Source: DASYPQ01 sp046155895
GTDB lineage: Bacteria; Planctomycetota; UBA1135; GCA-002686595
Assembly (NCBI GenBank): GCA_046155895.1
Contig: JBJXFB010000093.1
Span: forward strand, 1 to 64,000
DNA: 64,000 nucleotides
Direction of reading: 5' to 3'
Within the stretch, counting starts at the first letter, position 1, and each line of letters starts with the position of its first letter. The position numbers and the translations under genes are program-made. This document shows positions 54,480-62,695 of this stretch, one piece after another. The notes under the pieces were generated by a model. It worked only from the letters and a program-made list of their open reading frames with translations, was not told the origin of the DNA and searched no databases.

Positions 54480-54914
54480 TCACTCGCGGCCGGCGAGCTT
54501 CTCCCCGGCCGCCCGCAGATTTTCCGGAGGCGCTTCCTTCTCGATCGCCGGGAAGAGATGACGTTCCTCCCACCGGATGTGCTCCTCGAGGGCCTGCGCG
54601 AGGCGGCTCAAGAGCGCGAGATCGGGTTCGGCCTCCGCGCCATCAATCGAAAGCCGTTCGACGAGCGCGCGCAGCTGTTCGTGCTCGGCGCGCAGGCGCT
54701 CGGCATCCTCGCGGAGCGGGACCAGCGGCAGGATCCAGCGCTCCTCCGCAGCGAAATGCTCCGCGATGAGGTTCGTCCATGCGGAGAGGAAACTCGCCCG
54801 AGCCTCGCGAGGTGAGCCCTCCCGGCCCGCGAGCGCCCAACGGATGGCTCGCGCCTCGGCGAGGGCGAAGTGGTGCTCGCGGGACAGCGGTCGAAGGGCG
54901 GGTGCGCGTTTCAC
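54480..54914 (-). CDS. Hemerythrin HHE-domain protein
   Basis: This 144-aa four-helix protein has the di-iron site residues in order: REHHFALAEA (His-His), IAEHFAAEERWILP (His, Glu), LRAEHEQLRALVE (His, Glu) and LEEHIRWEERHLFPAI (His, Glu, His). That is the HHE cation-binding family used for O2, NO or iron handling in the cytoplasm. It is followed (7 bp upstream on the minus strand) by the CPXCG protein gene, so the two are probably cotranscribed. A role in nitrosative or oxidative stress is likely but inferred. Confidence 0.9.
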   Translation of the reverse strand: MKRAPALRPLSREHHFALAEARAIRWALAGREGSPREARASFLSAWTNLIAEHFAAEERWILPLVPLREDAERLRAEHEQLRALVERLSIDGAEAEPDLALLSRLAQALEEHIRWEERHLFPAIEKEAPPENLRAAGEKLAGRE

Positions 54915-54921
54915 GGCTCGA

Positions 54922-55110
54922 TCACTCGGGCCGCGCTACGACCGTGACCTCACCGTCCGGCTCGATGCGCACCGTGAGCTGCACGGGTGCGCAGCACACC
55001 GGGCAGTCCTCGACGTACTCCTGGTCCTCGCCCGCGCTCGCGTCGACCGGGACGACGATCTCCTCGCCGCAGGAAGGGCACTCGTACCGGCCGTCGGACT
55101 CGGATCTCAT
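54922..55110 (-). CDS. CPXCG-motif small zinc-ribbon protein
   Basis: A 62-aa protein with two Cys pairs (YECPSCGEE and VEDCPVCCAP) and a short acidic turn between them, matching the CPXCG cysteine-rich family of ~60 aa. It should bind one zinc. The third pair has one extra Cys (CPVCC). A longer start at 55161 exists but ATG 55110 gives the family length. Upstream partner of the hemerythrin gene on the same strand. Confidence 0.85.
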   Translation of the reverse strand: MRSESDGRYECPSCGEEIVVPVDASAGEDQEYVEDCPVCCAPVQLTVRIEPDGEVTVVARPE

Positions 55111-55152
55111 GCTGCGCCCGCGCCGGATTCTACGGACCGGCGGGATCTTCGA

Positions 55153-55158
55153 TACCAT
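55153..55158 (+). promoter_or_regulatory. Possible -10 box (TACCAT) of the DUF4920 gene
   Basis: Twelve bases from the ATG at 55171; weak variant of the recurrent motif. Confidence 0.25.
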
Positions 55159-55170
55159 CATGCGCTACCC

Positions 55171-55644
55171 ATGCGAACCCACTCGAACACGATCGCCGTA
55201 CTCGCTCTCGTCCTCGGCCTCGCCTCGGCTTGCGCCAGCCGTCCGACTCTCCCTCCGGGAGTGATCGTCGGCCTGGAGATGCAGCCGCGGGAGGTCATCC
55301 ACCTCGCCGTCATCGACGCCGACCCCGAACCCTACTGGAACCGGACGCTGTTGATCGAGGCCACCGTCACGGCCGTGTGCCAGAAGAAGGGCTGCTGGAT
55401 GCAGATCGAAGACCAGGGATCCCGCGCGATGGTGCGCTGGGAGAGCGGCTGCGGCGGCGAGTACACCTTCCCCAAGGACCTCGAGGGCAAGCGCATCCTG
55501 ATCCAAGGCTCGATCTACGACACGTCGATCTCCGAGGACGACGCCGAGCACCTCGAGGAGGAAGCCGGCCGCCCGATCTCGATCGATCGGCAAGGCCGCG
55601 AGATCAACGCCTCGGCGATCCTCGTGGTCGGCGCTCCGAGCTGA
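55171..55644 (+). CDS. DUF4920 family lipoprotein
   Basis: 157 aa. The N-terminus is a lipoprotein signal (VLGLASACAS). The core has the DUF4920 pattern: LLIEATVTAVCQKKGCWMQI, EDQGSRAMVRWESGCG, YTFPKDLEGKRILIQGSIYD. Its Cys-Cys-Trp cluster (CQKKGCWM) is a mark of the family, which may be a redox or metal-related OB-fold lipoprotein. Start at 55171 is fixed by the signal peptide. Ten bases separate it from the next gene. Confidence 0.87.
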   Translation: MRTHSNTIAVLALVLGLASACASRPTLPPGVIVGLEMQPREVIHLAVIDADPEPYWNRTLLIEATVTAVCQKKGCWMQIEDQGSRAMVRWESGCGGEYTFPKDLEGKRILIQGSIYDTSISEDDAEHLEEEAGRPISIDRQGREINASAILVVGAPS

Positions 55645-55654
55645 TCGATCCGCG

Positions 55655-56008
55655 ATGGACTCCGGGCTCCTGCAGTACTTCGATCTGGTCTGCGACAAGA
55701 TCGCGGCGCATCCGAGCTACGGGGCGAAGCTCGAGAACGCCGTCCGGCAAGGCGACCGGCTCATCCTGAACTACCACACTCACGGGCCCGATCAGGCCTA
55801 CTGCGTGTCGGTGTGCGTTCGGAACGAGACTCTGGCGCAACTCGGACTGCCCGCGCCCTTGGAGGAACTCGCGCACATCCGTGGAATCGGGAAGAGTCGC
55901 GAGGAATGCGGCCCGCGCATGGAGGCGTTCGCCGCGCGGCTCGTCGTTCGGCACGGGCTCCGGCAGGAGCCGGTCGTGTTCCTGGACGGGGATCCCTTCG
56001 CGCCCTGA
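55655..56008 (+). CDS. Hypothetical 117-aa cytoplasmic protein
   Basis: A 117-aa protein encoded 10 bp after the DUF4920 gene. It has no signal or helix anchor. The readable features are AVRQGDRLILNYHTHGPDQA near 28, a Cys pair in AYCVSVCVRNETL and a conserved-looking IRGIGKSREECGPRMEAFAA near 80. I do not recognise a family. The spacing suggests cotranscription with the upstream lipoprotein. Confidence 0.6.
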   Translation: MDSGLLQYFDLVCDKIAAHPSYGAKLENAVRQGDRLILNYHTHGPDQAYCVSVCVRNETLAQLGLPAPLEELAHIRGIGKSREECGPRMEAFAARLVVRHGLRQEPVVFLDGDPFAP

Positions 56009-56167
56009 CGTGAATCGACGCCTCGAATCATGAATCCGTGATTCCCGAGCGCGCGGAGACGCCAATACGCTAGGGTTTGCGCTTCAACTCATTTCTGCGA
56101 TCGCCGTCCCATTGGTTTTGCCAACGGAATTGCTCTCCAGATCAAACGAATCGAAAGGTAAGAATCA

Positions 56168-56500
56168 ATGGGAACGAAACTGTACGTCGGAAATCTCAGC
56201 TACGACTCCACCGAAGCCAGCCTGCGCGCTGCCTTCGAGGCCGACGGCCGCCAAGTGCGTGAAGTCGCCATGATCATGGATCGCGATACCGGACGCCCGA
56301 AGGGCTTCGGCTTCATCCAGATGGGCTCGGAGCAGGACGCCCAAGCCGCGATCGCGGCGCTCGACGGCAAGCAACTCGACGGTCGCGCGATCAAGGTCAA
56401 CGAAGCCCAAGAGCGTCCCGCCGGCGGACGCCCGGGCGGCGGTGGCGGTGGCGGTGGCGGTCGCTCCAGCGGCGGCTACGGCAGCGGCCAGCGCTACTAG
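56168..56500 (+). CDS. RRM-domain RNA-binding protein with Gly-rich tail
   Basis: 110 aa. A single RRM at about 2-80: RNP2 LYVGNL, RNP1 KGFGFIQM, and the C-terminal LDGRAIKVNEA. A glycine-rich tail (GGGGGGGGRSSGGYGSG) follows. This is the bacterial/cyanobacterial Rbp type (glycine-rich RNA-binding), commonly cold-inducible. Its leader (56009-56167) is unusually AT-rich for the region and could carry cold-responsive structure. GGTAAG just before the ATG serves as ribosome-binding site. Confidence 0.95.
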   Translation: MGTKLYVGNLSYDSTEASLRAAFEADGRQVREVAMIMDRDTGRPKGFGFIQMGSEQDAQAAIAALDGKQLDGRAIKVNEAQERPAGGRPGGGGGGGGGRSSGGYGSGQRY

Positions 56501-56513
56501 GCCCTCGAAGATC

Positions 56514-56531
56514 CCCGCGCCCCGGCGCGGG
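56514..56531. terminator. GC-rich hairpin after the RRM gene
   Basis: CCCGCGC-cccg-GCGCGGG, 13 bp after the stop. First of two hairpins between convergent genes. Confidence 0.55.
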
Positions 56532-56547
56532 ACCCGGAACGAATCTC

Positions 56548-56585
56548 ATCCGCCGCCATCGGCTCGATCGAGCCTGGCGGCGGAT
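56548..56585. terminator. Large bidirectional hairpin between convergent genes
   Basis: ATCCGCCGCC pairs with GGCGGCGGAT around an inner GGCTCGATCGAGCC palindrome. It ends 2 bp from the methyltransferase stop and is followed on the plus strand by a short T-rich run (cttcattt), so it can end transcription of the RRM gene and, on the other strand, of the methyltransferases. Confidence 0.7.
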
Positions 56586-56587
56586 CT

Positions 56588-57241
56588 TCATTTCGGCTTC
56601 TCGACGAGCGTCAGGCAGTCGAGCTCGGGAACGTGTCCCCACTCGAAGACCATCTGCTTGATCGTCCGCAAGCCCGCCTCCTCGGCGTAGCCCGTGAACA
56701 GCTCGTTCGACATGTAGTTCCGGGCGTGCGGATTCGTGCGCCAGTCGCTTCCGCCCGTGTAGTTCGAATGGTGGAAGAAGCCGCGGCCACCGGGGCGCAG
56801 GACCCGTGCCGTGTCGCGCAGGTACGAGCGCACCACTTCCTTCGCGAAGTGGACCATCGAGTCGAAGCTGTACACGAGCGTGAAGGCCCCGTCCTCGGCC
56901 GGCCGGAGGTCGTAGCCGTTGTTCGCGGCGCACTGGACGTGGGGTTGCCCGGCAAACCGGCGGCGGCAGACCTCGACGTTGCCGGGTTGGATGTCGAGGA
57001 CGAGCAGCCGCTTGGACCTCGGCGCCAGCATGAGCGAATTCCGGCCGTGGCCAGCGCCCAGGTCGATCACCGCGGAGAAATCGCAGCCGTCGATGAACGG
57101 GAAGATCAGGGTGCGCCAGATCTCCTCGATGTGGGGCTCGGCCGACTTGAAGTACTTGTTCTTCGGAGTCCAGGGGTCCCCCGAGTAGTTGGCGAGATCC
57201 TGGAGCTGGCTCGCTTCGGGGAGCGGGTCGTTCCTCGTCAT
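56588..57241 (-). CDS. SAM-dependent methyltransferase (class I), copy 2
   Basis: 217 aa. Motif I VIDLGAGHGRN at 58-68, acidic end of strand 2 in LLVLDIQPGN, post-I VQCAANNGYDL, and LVYSFDSMVHF as motif IV. The family is methyltransferase type 11/25; the target cannot be read from sequence. It overlaps the upstream paralogue by 4 bp (57238-57241) and is preceded by it on the same transcript. Confidence 0.92.
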   Translation of the reverse strand: MTRNDPLPEASQLQDLANYSGDPWTPKNKYFKSAEPHIEEIWRTLIFPFIDGCDFSAVIDLGAGHGRNSLMLAPRSKRLLVLDIQPGNVEVCRRRFAGQPHVQCAANNGYDLRPAEDGAFTLVYSFDSMVHFAKEVVRSYLRDTARVLRPGGRGFFHHSNYTGGSDWRTNPHARNYMSNELFTGYAEEAGLRTIKQMVFEWGHVPELDCLTLVEKPK

Positions 57242-58005
57242 GACCTGGATCTGCGCGCGTCCAGGCGGAGCTTCACCTTGGCGAAGAGCCTCACGATCGG
57301 GTCGATCCACGCGCGAACGCCCTTCGGCCTCTCGACGAGCGTGAAGCAGTCCAGGTTGTTGATGTGGCCCCACCTCTCGGAGGGATCGCCCCAGCCGAAA
57401 GTGCGCTGCGAGAGCGTGCGCAGTCCGGCTGCGCGGGCGTAGGCGGCGAACAGCTCGCGGGACATGTATCCCCGGCCGTGAGGCGCGCTGCGCCAGTCGC
57501 TCCCGCCCGTGTAGTTCGAGTGGTGGAAGAAGCCCCGTCCGCCCGGCCGCAGGACCCGCCGCGTGTCGCGCAGATACGACCGCACGACTTCCGGGTCGAA
57601 GTGGACCATCGAGTCGAAGGAGTAGACGAGCGTGAACTCCGCGTCGCCGGCCGGCCGGAGGTCGTAGCCGTTGTTCACGGCGCATTGAACGTGGGCTTGC
57701 CCGGCGAATCGCTCCTTGCAGGCCTCGACGTTGCCGGCCTGGATGTCCATCACGAGAACCCGTCCGGACTTGGGCGCCAGCATGTTCGCGTTCCGGCCGT
57801 GCCCGGCGGCCAGATCGATCACGGCGGAGAAATCGCAGTCCTCGATCGCCGGGTGGATCATCGTCCGCCACATGTCGAGGAAGTGCACCTCGGCCGCGCG
57901 GAAGTAGTCATTCTCCGGGATCCACGGGTCGCCGGAGTAGCTTGCCAGACCTTGGAGCCGCTGCTGCTCGGAGGTCGCGGACGGTCGAAGAGCTTGTCGG
58001 AGCAT
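57238..58005 (-). CDS. SAM-dependent methyltransferase (class I), copy 1
   Basis: 255 aa, tandem paralogue of the preceding entry, with which it shares most of its body, for example YSGDPWIPEN near 23, VIDLAAGHGRN at 62-72, VLRPGGRGFFHHSNYTGGSDW and NLDCFTLVERPKG. It has an extra ~30-residue basic C-terminal tail (WIDPIVRLFAKVKLRLDARR) that the other lacks. Both have the same peculiar FFHHSNYTGGSDWR segment, which may mark the substrate pocket. Duplication with later divergence suggests related but distinct acceptors. Confidence 0.92.
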   Translation of the reverse strand: MLRQALRPSATSEQQRLQGLASYSGDPWIPENDYFRAAEVHFLDMWRTMIHPAIEDCDFSAVIDLAAGHGRNANMLAPKSGRVLVMDIQAGNVEACKERFAGQAHVQCAVNNGYDLRPAGDAEFTLVYSFDSMVHFDPEVVRSYLRDTRRVLRPGGRGFFHHSNYTGGSDWRSAPHGRGYMSRELFAAYARAAGLRTLSQRTFGWGDPSERWGHINNLDCFTLVERPKGVRAWIDPIVRLFAKVKLRLDARRSRS

Positions 58006-58019
58006 GGCGGCTTCGACTC

Positions 58020-58526
58020 ATGGTAATGGAAGCGGTCCGAACCGGTAAGATCCGAGCCGTGTTCGACCCGCAGATGGAGCTCCTCAGCACGGTCCTCGCC
58101 GGCGTCGCCGCCGAGACACCTCCGCCGGGAGGGCGTCCGAGCACTTGGGCCGACGCGCGCGAGGCCCTGGCCGCATCGGGCGAGAAGGCGGAAGACATTT
58201 CCTCCGCCGTCGCCGCCGAGGACGCGCCGGCGCTCCGTGCGATCCTGGAGCAGTGGCGATCCGGCAAGCGCCACCTGCCCGAGCACGACCGAGAGGTCCT
58301 GAAGCGCGCGATGAAGGCGTACCGCAAGCGCCTCAAGGTCACCGTGCTCGACGCCGAGTCCTCCGTCGCCGGAGGTCCGATGAGCAGCGGCCGGCGGTCG
58401 ACGATCGTCGGAATCACGCCGCCCGAGCGCTATCCGCGCGCCGTGTGGGACGAGCTCGTGAGGCAGGGCCGATTGCTTTCCTCGGGTCGCGGCGGGACCT
58501 ACGAGCTTCCGCCCGAGCCGGCGTAG
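58020..58526 (+). CDS. Unknown 168-aa protein upstream of deoC
   Basis: I do not recognise it. The C-terminal part (SSGRRSTIVGITPPERYPRA then WDELVRQGRLLSSGRGGTYE) looks compact, basic and conserved; the N-terminus is helical. Start codons at 58020, 58026 and 58073 are possible; the first avoids overlap with the divergent methyltransferase start at 58005. It is 3 bp upstream of deoC, so it is part of that operon. Confidence 0.6.
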   Translation: MVMEAVRTGKIRAVFDPQMELLSTVLAGVAAETPPPGGRPSTWADAREALAASGEKAEDISSAVAAEDAPALRAILEQWRSGKRHLPEHDREVLKRAMKAYRKRLKVTVLDAESSVAGGPMSSGRRSTIVGITPPERYPRAVWDELVRQGRLLSSGRGGTYELPPEPA

Positions 58527-58529
58527 GGG

Positions 58530-59429
58530 ATGAAGCGCCGCTACGTACTCGGACCCGTGCCGAGCGTGGATCAGGTCATGCTTGAGAAGCGCGCCGCCGT
58601 GCTGGGCACGCGCAGCATCAAGGCCGGCGCCAAGAAGACCGCGCTCGAGCTCATTCTCCGATCCATAGACCTGACCACGCTCGAAGGCATGGACACGCCG
58701 GAGAGCGTGCGCGCTCTCTGCGGCAAGGCGCGCCAGCCGGATCCCGAGTCCGACGCGCCGCCGGTCGCCGCGGTGTGCGTCTACCCGACCCTCGTCGGCG
58801 CGGCCCGCGTGGCGCTCGCCGGCTCGAGCGTGAAGGTCGCCGCGGTGGCCGCGGCCTTCCCGAGCGCACAGTCCTTCCTCGAGATCCGTCTCGAGGAGAT
58901 CCGTCGCGCCGTCGAGGCCGGCGCGGACGAGATCGACATGGTCATGAGCCGGCAGGCCTTCCTGATCGGCGATCATGCCCGCGTGCACGACGAGATCGCC
59001 GCGGCCAAGGAAGCGGCCGGCGACGCGCACCTCAAGGCGATCCTCGAGGTGGGCGAGCTCGGCAGCTACGACCAGATCCGCAAGGCCTCCCAGATCGCGC
59101 TCGATGCGGGAGCGGACACGATCAAGACGTCGACAGGCAAGATCTCTCCCGCGGCGACGCCCGCTGCGTGCCTCGTGATGCTGGAAGCGATCCGCGACCA
59201 CTACCTCGCCACGGGCCGCGCGGCGGGTCTCAAGGCCGCCGGCGGCATCCGCACCGCGAAGCAGGCCTGGCACTACCTCGTGCTCGTGAAGGAGACGGTC
59301 GGGGATCGCTGGCTGACGCCCGAGCGCTTCCGGATCGGCGCGTCCGCGCTCCTCGACGACGTGCTCCGGCAGCGGCGACGGCTGATGACCGGACGCTACG
59401 AGACGCTGCTCGGGTTCGGAGGCGCATGA
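58530..59429 (+). CDS. deoC: Deoxyribose-phosphate aldolase
   Basis: 299 aa. DERA cleaves 2-deoxyribose 5-phosphate to acetaldehyde and glyceraldehyde 3-phosphate. The sequence has the expected residues: CVYPTLVGAARVAL, the Asp in AGADEIDMVM, the first Lys in HLKAILEVGEL and the Schiff-base Lys in GADTIKTSTGKISPAAT, then LKAAGGIRTAKQA. An N-terminal extension of ~40 residues precedes the usual fold. Its stop overlaps the following aldehyde dehydrogenase start by 4 bp, consistent with acetaldehyde being passed on to oxidation. Confidence 0.95.
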   Translation: MKRRYVLGPVPSVDQVMLEKRAAVLGTRSIKAGAKKTALELILRSIDLTTLEGMDTPESVRALCGKARQPDPESDAPPVAAVCVYPTLVGAARVALAGSSVKVAAVAAAFPSAQSFLEIRLEEIRRAVEAGADEIDMVMSRQAFLIGDHARVHDEIAAAKEAAGDAHLKAILEVGELGSYDQIRKASQIALDAGADTIKTSTGKISPAATPAACLVMLEAIRDHYLATGRAAGLKAAGGIRTAKQAWHYLVLVKETVGDRWLTPERFRIGASALLDDVLRQRRRLMTGRYETLLGFGGA

Positions 59430-60928
59430 CGATCGCTCCGCGCAAGCGCAAGGCGGCCAGGCGTCCGCCGCAGGTCCGGAAGCTCCTCTTCGGCGACCTG
59501 TGGGAGTACGCGCCGGCTCCCGAGCGCGCCGATCACGCGCGCGTGGCCGACCGCTACGGTCATTTCATCGACGGCGAGTTCGTGGAGCGCGGCGCGTGGT
59601 TCCCCTCGATCAATCCCGCGACCGGGGAGACCCTCTTCGAAGTGCCCGAGGCGGACTCAGCCGTGGTGGACAGCGCCGTCCGCGCGGCGCGGAAGGCGTT
59701 CGACGGGGAGTGGGGCCGGCTCTCGGGCGGCGCGCGAGCGAAGCTCCTCTACCGGATCGGACGCTCGATCCAGGAGAACGCGCGCGAGCTCGCCGTCCTG
59801 GAGACGCTCGACAACGGCAAGCCCATCCGCGAGTCGCGCGACGTCGACGTGCCCCTCGCGGCTGCACACTTCCTCTACCACGCCGGCTGGGCGGACAAGC
59901 TCGAGTACGCGTTCCCCGGTGCGCGCGCCGCACCCCTTGGCGTGATCGGATCGATCATCCCGTGGAACTTCCCGCTGCTCATGGCGGCCTGGAAGATCGC
60001 GCCGGCGCTCGCGACGGGCAACACGGTCGTCCTCAAGCCGGCGGAGACCTCGCCGCTCACCGCGATCCGCCTCGCCGAGCTGATGCGCGAGGCGGGGTTG
60101 CCGCCGGGCGTCGTCAACATCGTGCACGGCGCGGGCGCGACCGGCGCCATGATCGTCGACCACCCCGGCGTCGCCAAGATCGCGTTCACGGGCTCCACCG
60201 AGGTCGGGAAGCAGATCCAACGGCGGCTGGCCGGCTCGAGGAAGCGCCTGACGCTCGAGCTCGGCGGCAAGGGCGCGCAGATCCTGTTCGAGGACGCCTC
60301 GCTCGACCAGGCCGTGGAGGGGGTGGTCGACGGCATCTACTTCAACCAGGGCCACGTGTGCTGCGCGGGCTCGCGCCTCTTCGTGCAGGAGAGCGTGCTC
60401 GAGAGAGTGGTCCAGAAGCTCGAGCATCGCATCGCGACGCTCCGGGTGGGCGACCCTCTCGACAAGAACACCGACGTCGGCGCCATCCACTCGCGCGCGC
60501 AGCTCGACAAGATCGAGGAGCTGGTCGAGGACGGGCGCCGCGCGGGTGCGCGGATGCACCAGCTCGGCTGCGAGCTTCCGAAGAAGGGCTGGTTCTACCC
60601 GCCGACCTTCTTCACGGGCGTCGCGGCGTCGCACCGCATCGCGCGCGAAGAGATCTTCGGTCCCGTGCTCGCGATCCAGACCTTCCGCACGCCGGAAGAA
60701 GCGGTTCGGAAGGCGAACAACACGCGCTACGGTCTTTCCGCGGGGATCTGGACGGACAAGGGGAGCAAGCTCTTCGCGGCGGCGGGAGACCTGCGCGCGG
60801 GCGTCGTGTGGGGCAACACGTTCAACCGCTTCGATCCGGCCAGCCCCTTCGGCGGCTACCAGGAGAGCGGATTCGGCCGCGAGGGCGGAAGACAGGGGCT
60901 CTCGGCCTACGTCGAGGTGAAGGGATGA
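59426..60928 (+). CDS. NAD-dependent aldehyde dehydrogenase
   Basis: 500 aa with complete ALDH motifs: GVIGSIIPWNFPLLMAAWKI (substrate loop with Asn), KIAFTGSTEVGKQI (cofactor-binding), LTLELGGKGAQILFEDA (general-base Glu), and the nucleophilic Cys in FNQGHVCCAGSRL near residue 311. The last ~25 residues end in GREGGRQGLSAYVEVKG. An N-terminal ~40-residue extension (KAARRPPQVRKLLFGDLWEYAP) is unusual. With DeoC it would oxidise the acetaldehyde formed. It overlaps both neighbours by 4 bp. Confidence 0.95.
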   Translation: MTIAPRKRKAARRPPQVRKLLFGDLWEYAPAPERADHARVADRYGHFIDGEFVERGAWFPSINPATGETLFEVPEADSAVVDSAVRAARKAFDGEWGRLSGGARAKLLYRIGRSIQENARELAVLETLDNGKPIRESRDVDVPLAAAHFLYHAGWADKLEYAFPGARAAPLGVIGSIIPWNFPLLMAAWKIAPALATGNTVVLKPAETSPLTAIRLAELMREAGLPPGVVNIVHGAGATGAMIVDHPGVAKIAFTGSTEVGKQIQRRLAGSRKRLTLELGGKGAQILFEDASLDQAVEGVVDGIYFNQGHVCCAGSRLFVQESVLERVVQKLEHRIATLRVGDPLDKNTDVGAIHSRAQLDKIEELVEDGRRAGARMHQLGCELPKKGWFYPPTFFTGVAASHRIAREEIFGPVLAIQTFRTPEEAVRKANNTRYGLSAGIWTDKGSKLFAAAGDLRAGVVWGNTFNRFDPASPFGGYQESGFGREGGRQGLSAYVEVKG

Positions 60929-61791
60929 GCCCGCGCGCAATCGTCGCGAAGACGTACAAGCTCTGGATCGGCGGACGATTCGTCCGCTCGGAGGGAGGCC
61001 GCGTGCAGCCCTTCCTCGATCCCGCCGGCCTCGCCGTGGCCAACCTGGCGCGCGCCACGCGCAAGGACCTGCGCGACGCGGTCGCCGCGGCGCGCTCCGC
61101 GCAGCCGGCTTGGGGGCGCCTCGGGGCTTTTCACCGCGGACAAATCCTCTTCCGCGTGGCGGAGCAGCTCGAGGATCGCCGCACGCTGTTCGAGGAGCGG
61201 CTGCGAGCCTGGCACGGGTACGATCGCGCGGACGCGGCCGCCGAGGCGGCCTGCGCCGTCGATCGCGCGCTCTGGTACGCGGGCTGGGCGGACAAGTACA
61301 CGCAGGTCCTCGGCTCCGTGAATCCGGTCGCGCAGCCCTTCTTCAACTTCACCTTCCCGGAGCCGACCGGCGTGGTCGTGATCCTGGCGCCTCGCGCCGC
61401 ACCGCTGCTCGGCCTCGTCTCGGTCCTCATGCCCGCGCTCGTCCCGGGGAACGCCGTCGTGCTCGCGGCGGAGTCGCTGATCGCCGTCGAGCTGGCGGAG
61501 CTCCTCGCCACGAGCGACGTTCCCGGCGGCGTCGTGAACATCCTCACCGGCCCCCGGGAGGACTACGCGGCCTCGGCGGCCTCGCACATGGAGGTTGACG
61601 CGATGGCCTGCTTCGGCGGAGCCGCCGCGGAGACGCGCGCGCTCGAGGAAGCGGCCGCCGGCAGCGTGAAGCGCTTCTCCCTGCGCGACGATCCTCCGCC
61701 GGCCGCGTGGCGGGATCCGTCGATGCAGAGCCTGTACGCGATCGAGCCCTACGTCGAGCTCAAGACGGCCTGGCATCCGATCGGGACCTGA
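60925..61791 (+). CDS. Degenerate, truncated ALDH-like protein lacking the catalytic domain
   Basis: 288 aa. It matches only the NAD-binding portion of an aldehyde dehydrogenase: KLWIGGRFVRSEGGRVQPFL at the start, ALWYAGWADKYTQVLGS, PTGVVVILAPRAAPLLGL (normal W-N-x-P replaced by APRA) and GGVVNILTGPREDYAAS. The nucleophilic Cys region and the rest of the fold are absent, yet the frame is open and has normal codon use, so it is not a recent pseudogene. Paired with the complete ALDH it resembles ALDH16, where a second, catalytically dead ALDH unit follows the first. Confidence 0.88.
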   Translation: MSPRAIVAKTYKLWIGGRFVRSEGGRVQPFLDPAGLAVANLARATRKDLRDAVAAARSAQPAWGRLGAFHRGQILFRVAEQLEDRRTLFEERLRAWHGYDRADAAAEAACAVDRALWYAGWADKYTQVLGSVNPVAQPFFNFTFPEPTGVVVILAPRAAPLLGLVSVLMPALVPGNAVVLAAESLIAVELAELLATSDVPGGVVNILTGPREDYAASAASHMEVDAMACFGGAAAETRALEEAAAGSVKRFSLRDDPPPAAWRDPSMQSLYAIEPYVELKTAWHPIGT

Positions 61792-61799
61792 TCGCGCGA

Positions 61800-62585
61800 T
61801 CAGGTCGCGACGGCGGGTCCCTTCTGCAGCATCAGGTTCGACTTGAAGATCACTTCCATGAGCTCCTTCTTCAGGGCCAGGTTCGCCGCCTCGGGCGAGA
61901 GTCCCTGGACCGAGTTGTAGAGCGAAGCGATCCCGGCGTCGAAATCCTTCATGTTGGCGAGGCGGTTCAACGCTGCCTCGGTCGACTCCAGCGACTGGAC
62001 GAGCTTGGCGACGCGCCGCTCCAGCCGGTCGATGTAGTCGTCGCGCTGCCGGATCTGGAAGGCGGAAGCCCGGCGCCGCATCTCCTCGAGGAGGACGCAC
62101 CCGCGTTCGGCGAGCTCGCGTTCGACGGCCATCGTCTCCGGGGTCTTCGGTCCGAGCTTCGCGAACGACTCGCGGACCGCCGCGATCATCTTCTGGATGG
62201 TCGGGTCGTCCGCGTCGGCCGCCGGCATCGAGAGGACGGCCGCGCGCTCGCGGCGCATCTCGGCCAGCTCGATCATGATCTCGCCGCGGTTGCGTTCGAT
62301 CTCACCGCGCGACGCCGTGACCTCCTCGACTCCCTTGAGGAGGCCGAGGAGACCCTCCTGGGCGCGATCGGCGAGGCCGCCGAGATCGGCCGTCATCCCG
62401 CCGATCGTCCGCTCCATGATCGTGCGGTTGACCGCCTTCTCGATCAGATCGGACACTTGGGCCAACGAGACGTGCCGGAGGCGCTGGACACCGCGATCCT
62501 CGAGCTGCTGCGGCGTGGTCGGGGCTCCGAACTCGCGGACGGCCTGAGTGAGGGCCTCGTTGAACTGCTTTTTGCGCGTCGTCAT
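61800..62585 (-). CDS. Coiled-coil hypothetical protein
   Basis: 261 aa, cytoplasmic, largely helical: a small N-terminal domain, then a central coiled coil (RGEIERNRGEIMIELAEMRR) and an extended C-terminal helix (RLERRVAKLVQSLESTEAAL). The N-terminal stretch LTQAVREFGAPTTPQQLEDR looks like a wHTH-like or oligomerisation motif. I do not assign a family. Convergent with the ALDH-like gene. Confidence 0.65.
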   Translation of the reverse strand: MTTRKKQFNEALTQAVREFGAPTTPQQLEDRGVQRLRHVSLAQVSDLIEKAVNRTIMERTIGGMTADLGGLADRAQEGLLGLLKGVEEVTASRGEIERNRGEIMIELAEMRRERAAVLSMPAADADDPTIQKMIAAVRESFAKLGPKTPETMAVERELAERGCVLLEEMRRRASAFQIRQRDDYIDRLERRVAKLVQSLESTEAALNRLANMKDFDAGIASLYNSVQGLSPEAANLALKKELMEVIFKSNLMLQKGPAVAT

Positions 62586-62679
62586 GTGGAAGCAAGTCTA
62601 CCCCCGGACTCGCGACCCTGCGGAGGGCGCTGCGGGGAGCCCGGGGACTGGTGTGAATGGAAAGAAATGCCCGGCTGCG

Positions 62680-62685
62680 TATCCT
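62680..62685 (+). promoter_or_regulatory. Possible -10 box (TATCCT) of the RNB gene
   Basis: Ten bases from the ATG at 62696, the same spacing as the TATCTT box before the glutathione peroxidase gene; the transcript would be nearly leaderless. Confidence 0.35.
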
Positions 62686-62695
62686 CCCCGGGTCC

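Noticed and set aside
58530..61791. Bacterial microcompartment locus (deoC plus aldehyde dehydrogenases occur in planctomycete BMCs)
   Set aside because: No BMC shell genes (BMC-H, BMC-P), phosphotransacylase or encapsulation peptide was found in the window.
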